A stretch of 11,182 nt of DNA from Congregicoccus sp964517665. Lineage in GTDB: Bacteria; Verrucomicrobiota; Verrucomicrobiia; Opitutales; Opitutaceae. The notes under the pieces were generated by a model that was not told where the DNA came from, did no database searches, and was given only the letters and a program-made list of their open reading frames with translations. The stretch spans positions 1 to 11,182 of the forward strand of contig CAZFCY010000163.1 of the NCBI GenBank assembly GCA_964517665.1. The letters are read 5' to 3'. Position numbers and translations under genes: made by a program. Every line of letters starts with the position of its first letter. Position 1 is the first letter of the stretch. Positions 1-7,619 of the stretch are shown piece by piece.

Positions 1-178
1 CGTGGACCACGCGCTCGGGGATGCGCTCGCGGTTGAAATGCGCCATCTTCTCGATGAGCCAGAAATCCTGCATCAGGACCGGCCCGCGGGCGCCGGCGGT
101 GAGCGAGTTCTGGTTGTCGGCGATCGGGGCGCCGGACGTCGAGGTGAGTTGCGGAAATGAAGACGATTGATCGGACAT
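1..178 (-). CDS. katA: Heme catalase, N-terminal fragment (gene runs off the left edge)
   Basis: This is the 5' end of a monofunctional heme catalase, which splits hydrogen peroxide into water and oxygen. Reading from the ATG at 178, the 59 visible residues contain GAPIADNQNSLTAGARGP and then DFWLIEKMAHFNRERIPERVVH. These are the characteristic N-terminal arm and the lead-in to the heme pocket of this family. The last complete codon (bases 2-4) is the His of the RVVH motif, equivalent to the catalytic distal His of catalases, so the enzyme appears intact as far as it can be seen. The short arm before GAP suggests a small-subunit (clade 3, KatA-type) enzyme; that is an inference because most of the protein lies outside the window. 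No Shine-Dalgarno motif precedes the ATG. The gene is divergent from an OxyR regulator, the classic arrangement for peroxide-induced catalase. The family assignment is secure; the exact symbol is less so. Confidence 0.93.
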   Translation of the reverse strand, partial: MSDQSSSFPQLTSTSGAPIADNQNSLTAGARGPVLMQDFWLIEKMAHFNRERIPERVVH

Positions 179-323
179 GGTGTGAAAGCGGTTTGGATGC
201 GCGAAGCGCGAGGCGAACGGTGCCGCCGGCGACGCGCGTCCCGGCGGAAAGGTCGAAGGGTAGCTTGTTTTATGATAGCGATGAAATACATTCTTGGTCT
301 GTCAGTTATAGGCTCCTGCTATC
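179..323. promoter_or_regulatory. Divergent katA/oxyR control region with OxyR-type operator
   Basis: This is the 145-bp region between divergent katA and oxyR. Bases 261-311 are clearly AT-richer than the rest of the window. Bases 308-322 read ATAG-N7-CTAT, the core of the OxyR/LysR half-operator, with the T-N11-A spacing of LysR-type sites. The element ends two bases before the oxyR ATG. A second ATAG lies at 275-278, 33 bp (about three helical turns) away. ATGATAGC (272-279) and GCTATCAT (318-325) form an exact 8-bp inverted repeat with a 38-bp spacer, and the second arm includes the first two bases of the oxyR start codon. TATCAT on the minus strand (272-277) is a possible -10 box for katA. 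It has no good -35, as expected for an activator-dependent promoter. TATGAT on the plus strand (271-276) could be the oxyR -10. Operator function is inferred from motif and context. Confidence 0.65.
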
Positions 324-1223
324 ATGGAAATTCACCAGCTTCGTTACTTTGTCGCCGTCGCGCAGACGCGGAACTTCAGCCGGGCGGCGGAGCGATGCCA
401 CGTCGCGCAGCCTTCGCTGAGCCAGCAGATCATGAAGCTGGAGGACGAGCTGGGTGAGAAACTCTTCGAGCGCTCGCGGCGGCACGTCTCCCTCACGCCG
501 GCGGGCGAGTTGTTCGTCCCGCACGCGGAGCGGGTGCTGGGCGAACTCGCGGCGGCGCGCGACCGCGTGCGCGACCTGAGGGGCGAGGTGCGGGGCGAGG
601 TCACGGTGGGCGCGCTGCCCACGATCGCGCCCTACCTGCTTCCGGAGGCGCTCGCCGCGCTGGAGGAGAAGCATCCCGGCATCCGCGTGACCGTGCATGA
701 AGACACGACGCAAAACCTCGTGCGGCTGGCGCGCGAGCGGGAGATCGATCTTGCGATCGTCAGCCTTCCGGTCGAGGCGCGCGGGATCGAATCGACTCCG
801 TTGTTCGACGAGGAGCTTCTGGTCGCGCTCCCCACGGCGCATCCGCTGGCGAGGCGCAGGACGCTCGGCCTGGACGAACTGCGGGAAGAATCGTTCATCC
901 TCATGCAGGAGAGCCACTGCCTCTCCGGACAATCGCTGCAGTTCTGCCGGACGGGTGGCCTCGCGCCGCGCGTGACGTTTCGCAGCGCGCAGATGGAGAC
1001 CATGCAGGCCTTCGTCGCGGCGGGGCGCGGCGTCTCGCTCGTGCCCGCGATGGCGCGCGTCCGCGGGGACTACCCCGGCGTGGCCTATCGCCGCGTCCGC
1101 CGCCCGGGACCGGCGCGCACGATCGGCGTGATTGCGCGGTCCGGCCGCGCCGCCTCGCGCGCGACGCAGGCGCTCCAGTCGCTGCTCCTTCGCCCGAGAG
1201 CGCCGGATACGGCTGGAGCGTAG
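324..1223 (+). CDS. oxyR: OxyR, LysR-family peroxide-sensing transcription regulator
   Basis: This 299-residue protein matches the size of OxyR (305 in E. coli). Residues 1-60 form the LysR winged helix-turn-helix, opening with MEIHQLRYFVAVA and containing HVAQPSLSQQIMKLE. A linker helix follows to about residue 88, then a two-lobed regulatory domain. Cys199 and Cys208 sit in the segment HCLSGQSLQFC, at exactly the positions and spacing of the peroxide-reactive disulfide pair of E. coli OxyR. Known OxyR proteins bind DNA as tetramers and activate catalase and peroxidase genes when the disulfide forms. ATG 324 is chosen because it gives the canonical LysR N-terminus, although no Shine-Dalgarno precedes it. 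It is divergent from katA and convergent with the cusA-type gene, with 51 bp between the stop codons and no convincing terminator hairpin there. Autoregulation is likely because an OxyR-type site abuts the start codon. Confidence 0.93.
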   Translation: MEIHQLRYFVAVAQTRNFSRAAERCHVAQPSLSQQIMKLEDELGEKLFERSRRHVSLTPAGELFVPHAERVLGELAAARDRVRDLRGEVRGEVTVGALPTIAPYLLPEALAALEEKHPGIRVTVHEDTTQNLVRLAREREIDLAIVSLPVEARGIESTPLFDEELLVALPTAHPLARRRTLGLDELREESFILMQESHCLSGQSLQFCRTGGLAPRVTFRSAQMETMQAFVAAGRGVSLVPAMARVRGDYPGVAYRRVRRPGPARTIGVIARSGRAASRATQALQSLLLRPRAPDTAGA

Positions 1224-1274
1224 TTCCTGTGAGCGACCCGATTGATGGTCCGTGGAGCGCCGGCGTCGTCTCCG

Positions 1275-4200
1275 TTATTCTTGCGGCGGCTGGTCCGGGA
1301 GGGCCGGGGTTTGCGCCAGCTCGCGCTCGCGCAGGAAGGCGAAGATCACCGGCGTGACGATGAGGATGTGGACCAGGCTGCTGAGCATCCCGCCGATCAC
1401 GGGCGCCGCGATGGGCTGCATCACTTCCACGCCGGTGCGATCGACCCAGAAAATCGGCAGGAGGCTCGCGACCGTGGTGGCAACCGTCATGACCTTGGGC
1501 CGAAGGCGCAGGCGCGCGCCCTCCTTGATCGCGACGATGAGATCCTCGCGGTCGAAGGCGGCGCCGCGCGCGGCGCGTTTTCCGGCCACGGCCTCCTCGA
1601 GATACACGACCATGACCACGCCTGTCTGGATCGCGGTGCCGAAGAGCGCGATGTAGCCGACCCAGACCGCGACGGAGAAGTCGAAGCCGAGCATCGCCTG
1701 GAGGAAGACGCCGCCGGTGAGCGCGAAGGGCACGGCGAGGATGACGTGCGCCGCCTCCGCCGCGGAGCGAAAGGCCAGCGTCAACAGCACGAAGATGATC
1801 GCGATCACCGCGGGCAGGACAAATGCCAGGGTGCGTTTCGCGCGAAGCTGGTTTTCGAAATCGCCGCTGAAGCCGAGGGACATGCCGGGATCGAGCGTCA
1901 CCTCCCGCGCGACGCGCGTCTTGATCTCCTCGACGAAGCTCCCGAGATCGCGGTCGCGGACGTTGGCCTGCACGAAGACGCGCAGCCGGCCATCCTCGCT
2001 CGCGATCTCGCTCGGGCCGGGCACGCGCGCGATCGTCGCGACGGATCCGAGCGGAACGCTCGAGCCGCCGGGCGTGACGACCGGGATGGCGGCGAGTCGA
2101 TCGAGATCCTCGCGATCGGCGCGCTGCAAGCGAACCTGCAGCGGCCAGCGCTCGCGCCCGTGGATGGTGAAACCGGCGTCGCGTCCGCCGAGGCCCGCCT
2201 CGACGACGGTGAGCACATCCCGCGCGCGCACCCCATGCCGCGCCATCGCCGGCCGGTCCACGGTGATCTCGAGGTAGGGTTTCCCCTGCACGCGCGAAGA
2301 CGCCACGCCGGTCGCGCCTTCGACCGCGCGCACGACTTTCTCGACCTCGAAGGCCTTCCGCTGCAGCGCGTCGAGGTCGTCGCCGAAGATCTTCACGCCG
2401 ACCTGCGCGCGGATGCCCGTGCTCAACATCAGGATGCGGTTCTCGATCGGCTGGAGAAAACCGGGCACGTAACCCGGCGCCTGCGTCAGCATGTCGGAAA
2501 GCTCCGCGATGATCTGTTGTTTCGTCACCCCCGGCCGCCATTTCGATTTCGGCTTCAACGTGATCGTCGTCTCGATCATCTCCACCGGCGCCGGATCGGT
2601 CGCGGTCTCGGCGCGGCCGAGCTTGCCCGCGACGCGGACGACTTCGGGGTGCGCGCTCATGGCGCGGTCCTGCCAGGCCATGATGCGATTCACCTCGGTG
2701 AGCGACGTGCCGGGCACGAGCGTGGGCATGAAGAGCAGCGAGCCCTCCTCGAGCGTGGGCATGAACTCGTTGCCGAAGCCCGTGGTGGCGTTTGCGAGCC
2801 GCGTCCATCCGTGCTCGCCGAGCCATGCGTTCCACGCGCGCGGCAGGCCGAAGGCGACGATCAGCGCGGCCGCGAGCAGGACGATCGCGGCGCCGAGCAC
2901 GGTCTTGCGGCAGCGCAGCGCCCAGTCCAGCGCGGGCGTGTAAACGGCGAGGCACGCGCGCATGATCCAGTTGTCCTCCTCGCGCCGGAACGGCCCGCGC
3001 ACGAGCAGCGCGCAGAGCACGGGCACGAGCGTCACGGCCAGCAGCGTCGCTCCGACCAGCGCGAAGGTCTTGGTGTAGGCCAGCGGGTGAAACAACTTCC
3101 CTTCCTGCCCGGTCAGGACGAACACGGGAAGAAACGCCAGGATGATGATCGCCATGGCGAAGACGATCGGGCGCCCCACCTGTTGCGCCGCCTTGCGCGT
3201 GATCTGGAAATAGTCCCTCGATCCGCCGCTGTTCTCGCAGTGGCGGATGACGTTTTCCGTCATGACGATGCCCGCGTCCACGAGCACGCCGATCGAGATG
3301 GCGATGCCGGTGAGCGACATGATGTGCGAGCTGATCCCGAACCGGTCCATGAGGATGAACGCGATCAGGATCGAGGCCGGCAGCGGGATCGTGACGATGA
3401 GGATGCTGCGGAAGTGAAAGAGAAAGATCACGTGCGCGAGCGTCACGAGGATGATCTCCTCGACCAGCGCGTGCTTCAGCGTGTCGATCGCGCGATCGAT
3501 CAGGTCGCTGCGGTCGTAGAACGATTCGATCGTCACCCCCGGCGGCAGGCCCGGGGCGATGGCGCTCAATTTTTCCTTCAAGTCCTCGATGACCTGGTGG
3601 GCGTTTTCGCCGTGGCGCATGACGACGATGCCGCCGATCACCTCGCGGCCATCCACGTCGAGCGCGCCGCGCCGGAAGTCGCCGCCGACCTGGACCGTCG
3701 CGATGTCGCGCAGGTAAACCGGCGTGCCCCCGATCGTCTTCACGGCGATGTTCCCGATGTCCTCGATCGACCCGACCAGGCCGATGCCGCGCACGACAAA
3801 CTCCATGCCGTTCTCCTCGATCGTCTTCCCGCCGACGTTGAGGTTCGAGGCCTCGACCGCGTCGACGACTTCGCCGAGCATCAGGCCGTGGTGACGAAGC
3901 TTCAGGGCCGAGACCTCGATCTGATACTGGCGGACAAAACCGCCGATGCTCGCGACCTCCGCCACGCCCGGCACGGCCGCGAGCTGGTAGCGGATGAAAT
4001 AATCCTGCAACGCGCGCAGGCGGCCAAGGTCGTATCCATTTTCTGGTGACGCCTCCGGATCGACCTTCAGGTAATATTGATAGATCCAGCCGAGGCCGGT
4101 GGCATCCGGCCCGAGGCGGGGAACGACGCCGGCGGGGAGGATGTCGCCGAGGTAGTTGAGCCGCTCGAGCACGCGCGTGCGCGCGAAGTAGTTGTCGATG

Positions 4201-4499
4201 TCGTCGCCGAAGATGACCGTGATGAGCGAGAAGCCGAACATCGAGTTCGCGCGCACGCTCCTGACGCCGGCGAGCCCCTGGAGGTTCGCGGAGAGCGGAT
4301 GCGTCACCTGATCCTCCACCTCCTGCGGGCTGCGCCCGGCCCAGTCGGCATAGACGATGACCTGATTCTCGCTCAGGTCGGGAATGGCGTCGATCGGCAC
4401 GCGCTGGAGCGCGACCACGCCCCAGCCCGCGACGAGGAGGGCGAGGCAGAGGACGACGAACCGGTTCGCGAGCGACCAGCGGATGAGCGCGTTGATCAT
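1275..4499 (-). CDS. cusA: CusA-type Cu(I)/Ag(I) RND efflux pump
   Basis: This 1074-residue inner-membrane heavy-metal RND (HME) transporter uses the proton gradient to export metal through a CusCBA tripartite complex. Residues 1-30 are the first membrane helix, followed by the family motif VPIDAIPDLSENQVIVY and a large periplasmic domain. A helix block spans about 345-500, a second periplasmic domain about 560-885, and a final helix block about 890-1055. Met591 (LLFMPT), Met641 (VEMIETT) and Met691 (LMLSTGI) align with Met573, Met623 and Met672 of E. coli CusA, the three-methionine metal site. In helix 4, Asp408 and Glu415 of the proton relay are present, but residue 402 is Ser where CzcA (Zn/Co/Cd) has Asp. 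This favours a monovalent-metal pump. ATG 4499 is preferred over farther-upstream starts because it gives the standard MINALIRWSL N-terminus and avoids a 65-residue non-homologous extension. It lies 19 bp after the adaptor gene, without an SD. Confidence 0.93.
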   Translation of the reverse strand: MINALIRWSLANRFVVLCLALLVAGWGVVALQRVPIDAIPDLSENQVIVYADWAGRSPQEVEDQVTHPLSANLQGLAGVRSVRANSMFGFSLITVIFGDDIDNYFARTRVLERLNYLGDILPAGVVPRLGPDATGLGWIYQYYLKVDPEASPENGYDLGRLRALQDYFIRYQLAAVPGVAEVASIGGFVRQYQIEVSALKLRHHGLMLGEVVDAVEASNLNVGGKTIEENGMEFVVRGIGLVGSIEDIGNIAVKTIGGTPVYLRDIATVQVGGDFRRGALDVDGREVIGGIVVMRHGENAHQVIEDLKEKLSAIAPGLPPGVTIESFYDRSDLIDRAIDTLKHALVEEIILVTLAHVIFLFHFRSILIVTIPLPASILIAFILMDRFGISSHIMSLTGIAISIGVLVDAGIVMTENVIRHCENSGGSRDYFQITRKAAQQVGRPIVFAMAIIILAFLPVFVLTGQEGKLFHPLAYTKTFALVGATLLAVTLVPVLCALLVRGPFRREEDNWIMRACLAVYTPALDWALRCRKTVLGAAIVLLAAALIVAFGLPRAWNAWLGEHGWTRLANATTGFGNEFMPTLEEGSLLFMPTLVPGTSLTEVNRIMAWQDRAMSAHPEVVRVAGKLGRAETATDPAPVEMIETTITLKPKSKWRPGVTKQQIIAELSDMLTQAPGYVPGFLQPIENRILMLSTGIRAQVGVKIFGDDLDALQRKAFEVEKVVRAVEGATGVASSRVQGKPYLEITVDRPAMARHGVRARDVLTVVEAGLGGRDAGFTIHGRERWPLQVRLQRADREDLDRLAAIPVVTPGGSSVPLGSVATIARVPGPSEIASEDGRLRVFVQANVRDRDLGSFVEEIKTRVAREVTLDPGMSLGFSGDFENQLRAKRTLAFVLPAVIAIIFVLLTLAFRSAAEAAHVILAVPFALTGGVFLQAMLGFDFSVAVWVGYIALFGTAIQTGVVMVVYLEEAVAGKRAARGAAFDREDLIVAIKEGARLRLRPKVMTVATTVASLLPIFWVDRTGVEVMQPIAAPVIGGMLSSLVHILIVTPVIFAFLRERELAQTPALPDQPPQE

Positions 4500-4518
4500 G
4501 TGCGGGAGCGGCGGCGGT

Positions 4519-6246
4519 TCAGCGGATCTCGGAGCCGCAGGCGGGCATGGCGCTTCCGAAGAACGGATTGCGCGGCGGCCCCGCTTTCTGGATCCAGCGC
4601 GCCGTGCCGAGCACGGGCGCCATGGGGCATTCGTAGATCGCGAAGTCCAGTGTGTCCGGATTCTGGTTGCGGACGGGCCGGAGCCAGCCGGCAAGCGCGG
4701 TGGAAAACGGCTCGAACTCGCGGCGCGCCCGCGCGAGGTCGGCGGTGTCCGCCAGGGTTTCCGTCAGTTGCGCGACCTGTTCGAATCCTTGCGGTTCGAA
4801 ATCGCGCGCGAAGACGCGGATCGCCTCGACCATGCCCGCGCGGCGCTCGCGATAGGCCCGCGCGTCGTCCGACGCGCTCGCGTCGGCGGCCTGGGCCGCC
4901 GTTTCAATGATCCGCTCCAGCTCCCGCAGCGAATCCGGATGCTCCGGCATGCCGTGGCTCCCTTGTGGCCCCGCTTCGGAAAGCGGGGATTCGGCCGCTT
5001 CCGCGGCGGGCCACGCGCTCGCCTCGAGCTGGGCCTGGCCGTCGAGGATGAGATTCCCCTCGGTCACGACGCGCTCGCCTTCGTGGAGTCCGCCGAGGAT
5101 TTCGACCAGGCTGTCGCCGCTCCGGCCGGTGCGCACTTGGCGTTGCTCGAAGGCGCCGCCGCCGAGATCGACATAGGCGACCTTGCGCGCGCCTGTATCC
5201 AGAATCGAACGACGAGGCGCGGCGAGAACGACCGGCGCCGGGAGCGCCACGACGCCCTCGGCATAGAGCTTGTGCCGGAGGGGGCGGGCGCCGCGGCCTT
5301 CCGTGTCCGTTTCCAGGGGATTGTCGAGGACAACGCGAACCCGGGCGGCGCGGGTGGCGGGATCGATCGTGGGGCTGATGAAGTCGATCGGCGCGGTGAA
5401 GACGCGTCCCGGTTGGGATTCGACGGTGACCTCGACGGGCAGGCCGGCCTCGAGCCGGGCGAGGTCGGACTCGTAGGCGTCGAAGACGAACCACATGCGC
5501 GAGTAGTCCGCGATCTCGAAGAGCGCGTCTCCTTCGTTCACGTAGAGCCCTTCGTAGGCGGCGCGGCTGACGACCGTCCCGCTCATGGGCGCGAGGATCT
5601 CGGTTTGCGCGGAGGGCTGGCTTCCCGGTTTCAACGCGTCGAGCTGCTCCTCGCGCAGGCCGAGCAGGCGGAGGCGCTCGCGGGCGGCGGCGGCGAGCAC
5701 GGGCGCCGCGCCGCGCGCCTGGAGATCGACATATTCCTTCTGCGCGGTGAAGAGCAACGGGCTGTAGATCGCGGCGAGCGGCCGGCCGGCGACGACCTCC
5801 GCGCCCACGTAGTTGACGAAGAGTTTTTCGATCCGGCCGCCGACGTAGGCGGAGAGCACGCGGCGGCGCGTGTCGTCCTCCTCGATCACGCCGGCGACGC
5901 GCATCGCGCGCGCGAGCGGCGCCTTGCGCACCGGAGTGGTGGACACGCCGACGACGCGCGCGGAGGATTCGCTCAGCGTGACGATGCCGGCGAGCGCGCC
6001 GCCGGCGCTGCCGCCCTCGTAGACGGGGATGAGGTCCATCCCGCAGATCGTGCACTTGCCGGGCTCGTCCGACTTGATCCACGGGTGCATCGGGCTCTGG
6101 TAGTAGAGCGCCTTGCGCGGACTGGACCGTGAGTTGCCGGCGCTTTGGGCAGACTCCGGGCGAGCGGTCGAGCGGCCGAGCCACCAGCTCGCGGCCGCGG
6201 CGCCGACGACGAGAAGGGAAAGGAAAGCGAGGCGCGGGAGCGTCAT
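4519..6246 (-). CDS. cusB: CusB-type periplasmic adaptor with metal-binding modules at both ends
   Basis: This 575-residue membrane fusion protein joins the RND pump to the outer-membrane channel. Residues about 4-23 form a membrane anchor or signal segment ending WWLGRS. Residues 48-78 are a heavy-metal-binding module (YYQSPMHPWIKSD, then GKCTICGMDLIPVYEG), with Met53/His54 and Cys65/Cys68 as likely ligands. The adaptor core covers about 88-410: a beta-barrel start, then a lipoyl half around VGGRIEKLFVNYVGAEV (135-151). A helical hairpin (165-205) and the second lipoyl half ILAPMSGTVVSRAAYEG (217-233) follow, then barrel and membrane-proximal domains. After a linker, residues about 435-575 resemble the DUF3347-type C-terminal domain and end with CPM (540-542), NPFFGSAM and Cys570, another probable metal site. 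ATG 6246 is chosen because it starts the hydrophobic segment directly; upstream in-frame sequence overlaps cusC and is not conserved-looking. Cu/Ag delivery is inferred from the pump and the motifs. Confidence 0.92.
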   Translation of the reverse strand: MTLPRLAFLSLLVVGAAAASWWLGRSTARPESAQSAGNSRSSPRKALYYQSPMHPWIKSDEPGKCTICGMDLIPVYEGGSAGGALAGIVTLSESSARVVGVSTTPVRKAPLARAMRVAGVIEEDDTRRRVLSAYVGGRIEKLFVNYVGAEVVAGRPLAAIYSPLLFTAQKEYVDLQARGAAPVLAAAARERLRLLGLREEQLDALKPGSQPSAQTEILAPMSGTVVSRAAYEGLYVNEGDALFEIADYSRMWFVFDAYESDLARLEAGLPVEVTVESQPGRVFTAPIDFISPTIDPATRAARVRVVLDNPLETDTEGRGARPLRHKLYAEGVVALPAPVVLAAPRRSILDTGARKVAYVDLGGGAFEQRQVRTGRSGDSLVEILGGLHEGERVVTEGNLILDGQAQLEASAWPAAEAAESPLSEAGPQGSHGMPEHPDSLRELERIIETAAQAADASASDDARAYRERRAGMVEAIRVFARDFEPQGFEQVAQLTETLADTADLARARREFEPFSTALAGWLRPVRNQNPDTLDFAIYECPMAPVLGTARWIQKAGPPRNPFFGSAMPACGSEIR

Positions 6247-6292
6247 GAAATGGCGTCGAGTGGGAGGTTTGCGTTTGAGGAAGCAGACCTGG

Positions 6293-7600
6293 TCATTTCG
6301 AAGGCAGCCTCCCTCCGGCGAGTTCCTCGAGGCGGGCGAGGCCGGCGTGGTAGGCGGCGAGGTCGGCGATGTAGCTGGACTCGATCCCGGTGGCGGAGCG
6401 GCGGACGGAAACGAGTTCGAGAAACGAGGCCTTGCCGGTTTCGTAGGCGAGCCGCGTGGCGTCGATATTCTGGCGCGCGAGCGGCAGGAGCCGGTCGTGG
6501 GCGAGCGCGATCTGGCGGCGGCGCGCGTCGAGCCGCCGCCATTCTCCGAGCAGCGCGCCCGCGGTCTGGAGGCGTGTGGCCTCGAGTTCGGCGCGCGCGG
6601 CGCGGAGCGTTTCCTCGGCCTCGAGCACCTCGTTGCGCGTGCGGCGCGGATTGGCCCAGGGGAGGTTGAAAACGATGGCGGTGTCGAAGTCGTTGATGAC
6701 GCGTCCGCCGCCGTTGACCGTGCGGGCTTCGATGCGGATGGCGGGATCGGGAAACTTGTTTTTCTTCGCGAGCGCGAGCCGGGCATTGTCCGTTTCGAAC
6801 GACGCCTCGGCCGCGGCGATGGCGGGATGGTTTTCCGCCGCGAGCGCGTGCAGGGCTTGCGCCGAAGGCAGCGCGGCGGGTGTTTCCGGAAGCAAGGCCC
6901 GGCCGAGCGGGCGGGCGGGAGCGCGGTTCATCAAGGTGTTGAGCCGCGCGTGGAGGGCGTCGCGATCGCTCGCGAGGGCGAGCGCCTGTTCCTCCAGTTC
7001 CGCGAGATCGGTTTCGGCGAGGAGGACCGTGGCCTGCGGTTCGCTGCCGACTTCGAAGCGGCTGCGCGCGATGTCGATGAACTGGCGGACGAGATCCTGG
7101 TGCGCGCGGTTCAGCTCGAGCTGGCGCGCGGCGCCGGCGAGTTCGAAATAGGCGATCTTAGCCTCGGCGACGAGCGCGACCTTGCGGGCGGCGAGATCGG
7201 CGCGGGCAAGGCCGGTCTGGGATTCGGCGACGCGCGCGGCGAGGCGGTTGCGGCCGGAGAGCGGCAGCTTTTGCTCGATCATCCATTCGAACATCGTGGG
7301 ATCGAACGGATCGGTCGTGCCCTCGCGCATGATATTGACGCCGGCCATCGGATCCTCCCACGCGCCCGCGCCGGCGGCCCGCGCCTGCGAGGCGCCGATG
7401 CGGGCGCGCCCGGCCTCGAGGAGCGGATGGCTCGCGCGGACGGCGGCGGTCACCTCTTCGAGCGTCAACGCCGGCGGCTCATCCGCGGCATCGTCGGCGG
7501 ATGCCGCGGCGAGAGCCGCGCTTGCGCAGAAGGCGAAAAGAAAGGAAAGGGCGGCTGGACGCACGCCGGGTTCAACCGGTCGGCGTCGGAAAACCCTCAA
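6293..7600 (-). CDS. cusC: CusC-type outer-membrane efflux protein (TolC family)
   Basis: This protein of about 435 residues is the outer-membrane channel of the efflux complex. After an Arg-rich start, PAALSFLFAFCASAALA (15-31) forms a signal peptide, with cleavage likely after Ala31 or Ala35. There is no lipobox, so unlike E. coli CusC it is probably not a lipoprotein. Two outer-membrane efflux repeats follow, starting at LTLEEVTAAVRASHPLLEAG (about 46-63) and again near residue 245. Both contain long Ala/Glu/Arg-rich helices, with a KLPLSGRNRLAARVAE motif near 111-126. The start is uncertain. The frame opens with TTG at 7600, with GGAG only 3 nt upstream. An internal GTG at 7564 would give a cleaner signal peptide (MRPAALSFLF) but has no SD. 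The gene begins 19 bp after the ACT gene and ends 46 bp before cusB, consistent with one transcript. The family is certain; copper specificity comes from its partners. Confidence 0.9.
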   Translation of the reverse strand: MRVFRRRPVEPGVRPAALSFLFAFCASAALAAASADDAADEPPALTLEEVTAAVRASHPLLEAGRARIGASQARAAGAGAWEDPMAGVNIMREGTTDPFDPTMFEWMIEQKLPLSGRNRLAARVAESQTGLARADLAARKVALVAEAKIAYFELAGAARQLELNRAHQDLVRQFIDIARSRFEVGSEPQATVLLAETDLAELEEQALALASDRDALHARLNTLMNRAPARPLGRALLPETPAALPSAQALHALAAENHPAIAAAEASFETDNARLALAKKNKFPDPAIRIEARTVNGGGRVINDFDTAIVFNLPWANPRRTRNEVLEAEETLRAARAELEATRLQTAGALLGEWRRLDARRRQIALAHDRLLPLARQNIDATRLAYETGKASFLELVSVRRSATGIESSYIADLAAYHAGLARLEELAGGRLPSK

Positions 7601-7619
7601 CCGCTCCGACGCATGGGCT

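Noticed and set aside
1224..1274. Terminator between oxyR and the cusA-type gene
   Set aside because: No stem longer than a few bases and no T-tract were found on either strand in the 51-bp convergent gap.
901..2955. 684-codon minus-strand open frame overlapping oxyR and cusA
   Set aside because: It crosses two convergent real genes in another frame and is almost entirely Arg/Ala/Gly; no homology is recognisable.
1242..4049. 935-codon open frame on the plus strand opposite the cusA-type gene
   Set aside because: The translation is low-complexity, rich in Arg, Asp, His and Glu, with no domain motif, and it lies opposite a clearly conserved RND pump. It is a GC-driven shadow.
4500..4694. 65-residue N-terminal extension of the pump
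   Set aside because: It would overlap the end of the adaptor gene and place a charged Pro-rich stretch before the conserved first helix.
4384..6132. 582-codon plus-strand open frame opposite the cusB-type gene
   Set aside because: It has composition typical of an antisense frame in GC-rich DNA and no recognisable domain. The minus strand encodes a full adaptor with motifs in order.
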